A stretch of 64,000 bases of DNA from Lewinellaceae bacterium. Lineage in GTDB: Bacteria; Bacteroidota; Bacteroidia; Chitinophagales; Saprospiraceae. Under the pieces are notes generated by a model that was given only the letters and a program-made list of their open reading frames with translations, was not told where the DNA came from and did not search any database. Below, piece by piece: positions 63,499 to 64,000 of this stretch. The position numbers and the translations under genes were made by a program. Positions within the stretch are counted from its first letter, which is position 1. Each line of letters starts with the position of its first letter. The stretch is from assembly GCA_020636375.1 (NCBI GenBank), contig JACJXZ010000006.1:248001-312000 (forward strand), given 5' to 3'.

Positions 63499-64000
63499 AT
63501 GAAAAAACATTTACTGTTATTACTGAGCTGCGCATTTACCCTGCTGGCTGTGCAGGCGTCCGCGCAAAAGACGTTGACGGGCAGGGTGGCCGAAGCGGAC
63601 GGCACGCCCCTCGTCGGCGTCACGGTCTCGGAGGCGGGGACGGCCAACGGCACTTTCACGGACATTGACGGCAACTATAGCATTAAGGTTAAAGATGAAA
63701 ATGCAGTGCTGTCCTTCAGCTATACTGGCCGGCAGCCCGTCACCCGGCCGGTGGCCGGCCTTCAGGAAATCAACGTTGTGCTGGAGGAAGATGCCAAAAT
63801 ACTGGACGAGGTGGTCGTCACCGCCCTGGGCTTCGAGGAAAAGGAGGACGAACTGGGCTATGCCAGCTCCACGGTGTCGTCGGGCGCGGTCACCGGAGCT
63901 GCCGAATCCACCATGATCAATGCCCTTTCGGGCAAGGCCTCGGGGATCCGCATTTCCCGCAACTCCGGGGACCCCGGCTCTGGCGCTTACATCCAGATCA
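63499..64000 (+). CDS. SusC/RagA-type TonB-linked outer membrane receptor (5' part)
   Basis: The first 167 residues; the gene runs off the window. Signal peptide MKKHLLLLLSCAFTLLAVQA. Then a carboxypeptidase-D-regulatory-like domain (LTGRVAEADGTPLVGVTVSE, DGNYSIKV), the TonB-box-like LDEVVVTALGF, and the start of the plug (NALSGKASGIRISRNSGD). Members import glycans or peptides together with a SusD lipoprotein, which should lie just beyond the right edge. Confidence 0.93.
   Translation, partial: MKKHLLLLLSCAFTLLAVQASAQKTLTGRVAEADGTPLVGVTVSEAGTANGTFTDIDGNYSIKVKDENAVLSFSYTGRQPVTRPVAGLQEINVVLEEDAKILDEVVVTALGFEEKEDELGYASSTVSSGAVTGAAESTMINALSGKASGIRISRNSGDPGSGAYIQI

Overview
The window comes from a member of the Bacteroidota, most likely a Saprospiria-like marine or activated-sludge bacterium. 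The evidence is: many secreted proteins ending in type A or type B (gliding-motility-type) C-terminal sorting domains of the type IX secretion system (T9SS); a SusC/RagA TonB-linked receptor running off the right edge; F1Fo ATP synthase genes without beta and epsilon in the same cluster; fused E1 alpha/beta 2-oxoacid dehydrogenase; DUF4386 and DUF6624 proteins; and several TAnnTTTG-type promoter boxes (mostly TATCTTTG). GC content looks high for the phylum, apart from AT-rich patches at the left end. No rRNA, tRNA or CRISPR array was seen. Everything is from reading the sequence; no database search was run.

Layout. 1-8.8 kb: broken T9SS cargo gene, PKD/T9SS protein, SF1 helicase, ABC exporter, membrane metalloprotease-like protein. 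8.9-13.4 kb: a mobile-element graveyard (T9SS gene stump, a 252-bp element, a dead IS1634-family element with intact ends, an intact-looking IS66-family element). 13.4-24.7 kb: DUF6624-type proteins, two paralogous AAA-ATPase/PD-(D/E)XK proteins, and between them a beta-helix protein containing near-identical 441-bp tandem repeats. 24.9-27 kb: proA, a gene stump and two nested miniature elements. 27.1-32.9 kb: the atpB-E-F-H-A-G operon on the minus strand. 33.3-39.2 kb: PBP1A and two very acidic, curlin-like repeat proteins. 40-44.6 kb: giant SprB-repeat/T9SS type B protein. 45.1-54.3 kb: 2-oxoacid dehydrogenase E1, dienelactone hydrolase, prolyl oligopeptidase, T9SS protein, azurin lipoprotein, DUF4386 protein. 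54.4-64 kb: ThuA/sugar-dehydrogenase/cytochrome c lipoprotein, T9SS type B protein, thioredoxin, a membrane-tethered HTH protein divergent from a SusC-like receptor.

Two themes stand out. First, the intergenic DNA holds layered small mobile elements: two miniature elements share terminal inverted repeats with the IS66-family element and have perfect 8-bp target duplications (GAAAATTG, GGATTTCT). One of them is itself interrupted by a second element type with a 5-bp duplication (CTAAG). There are also a separate ~125-bp inverted-repeat family, several large palindromes, and microsatellites between genes, including three of the gaps inside the ATP synthase operon. Second, the secretome is rich in repeats: a 23-rung acidic curlin-like protein next to a smaller paralogue is the best candidate for an undescribed surface fibre system.
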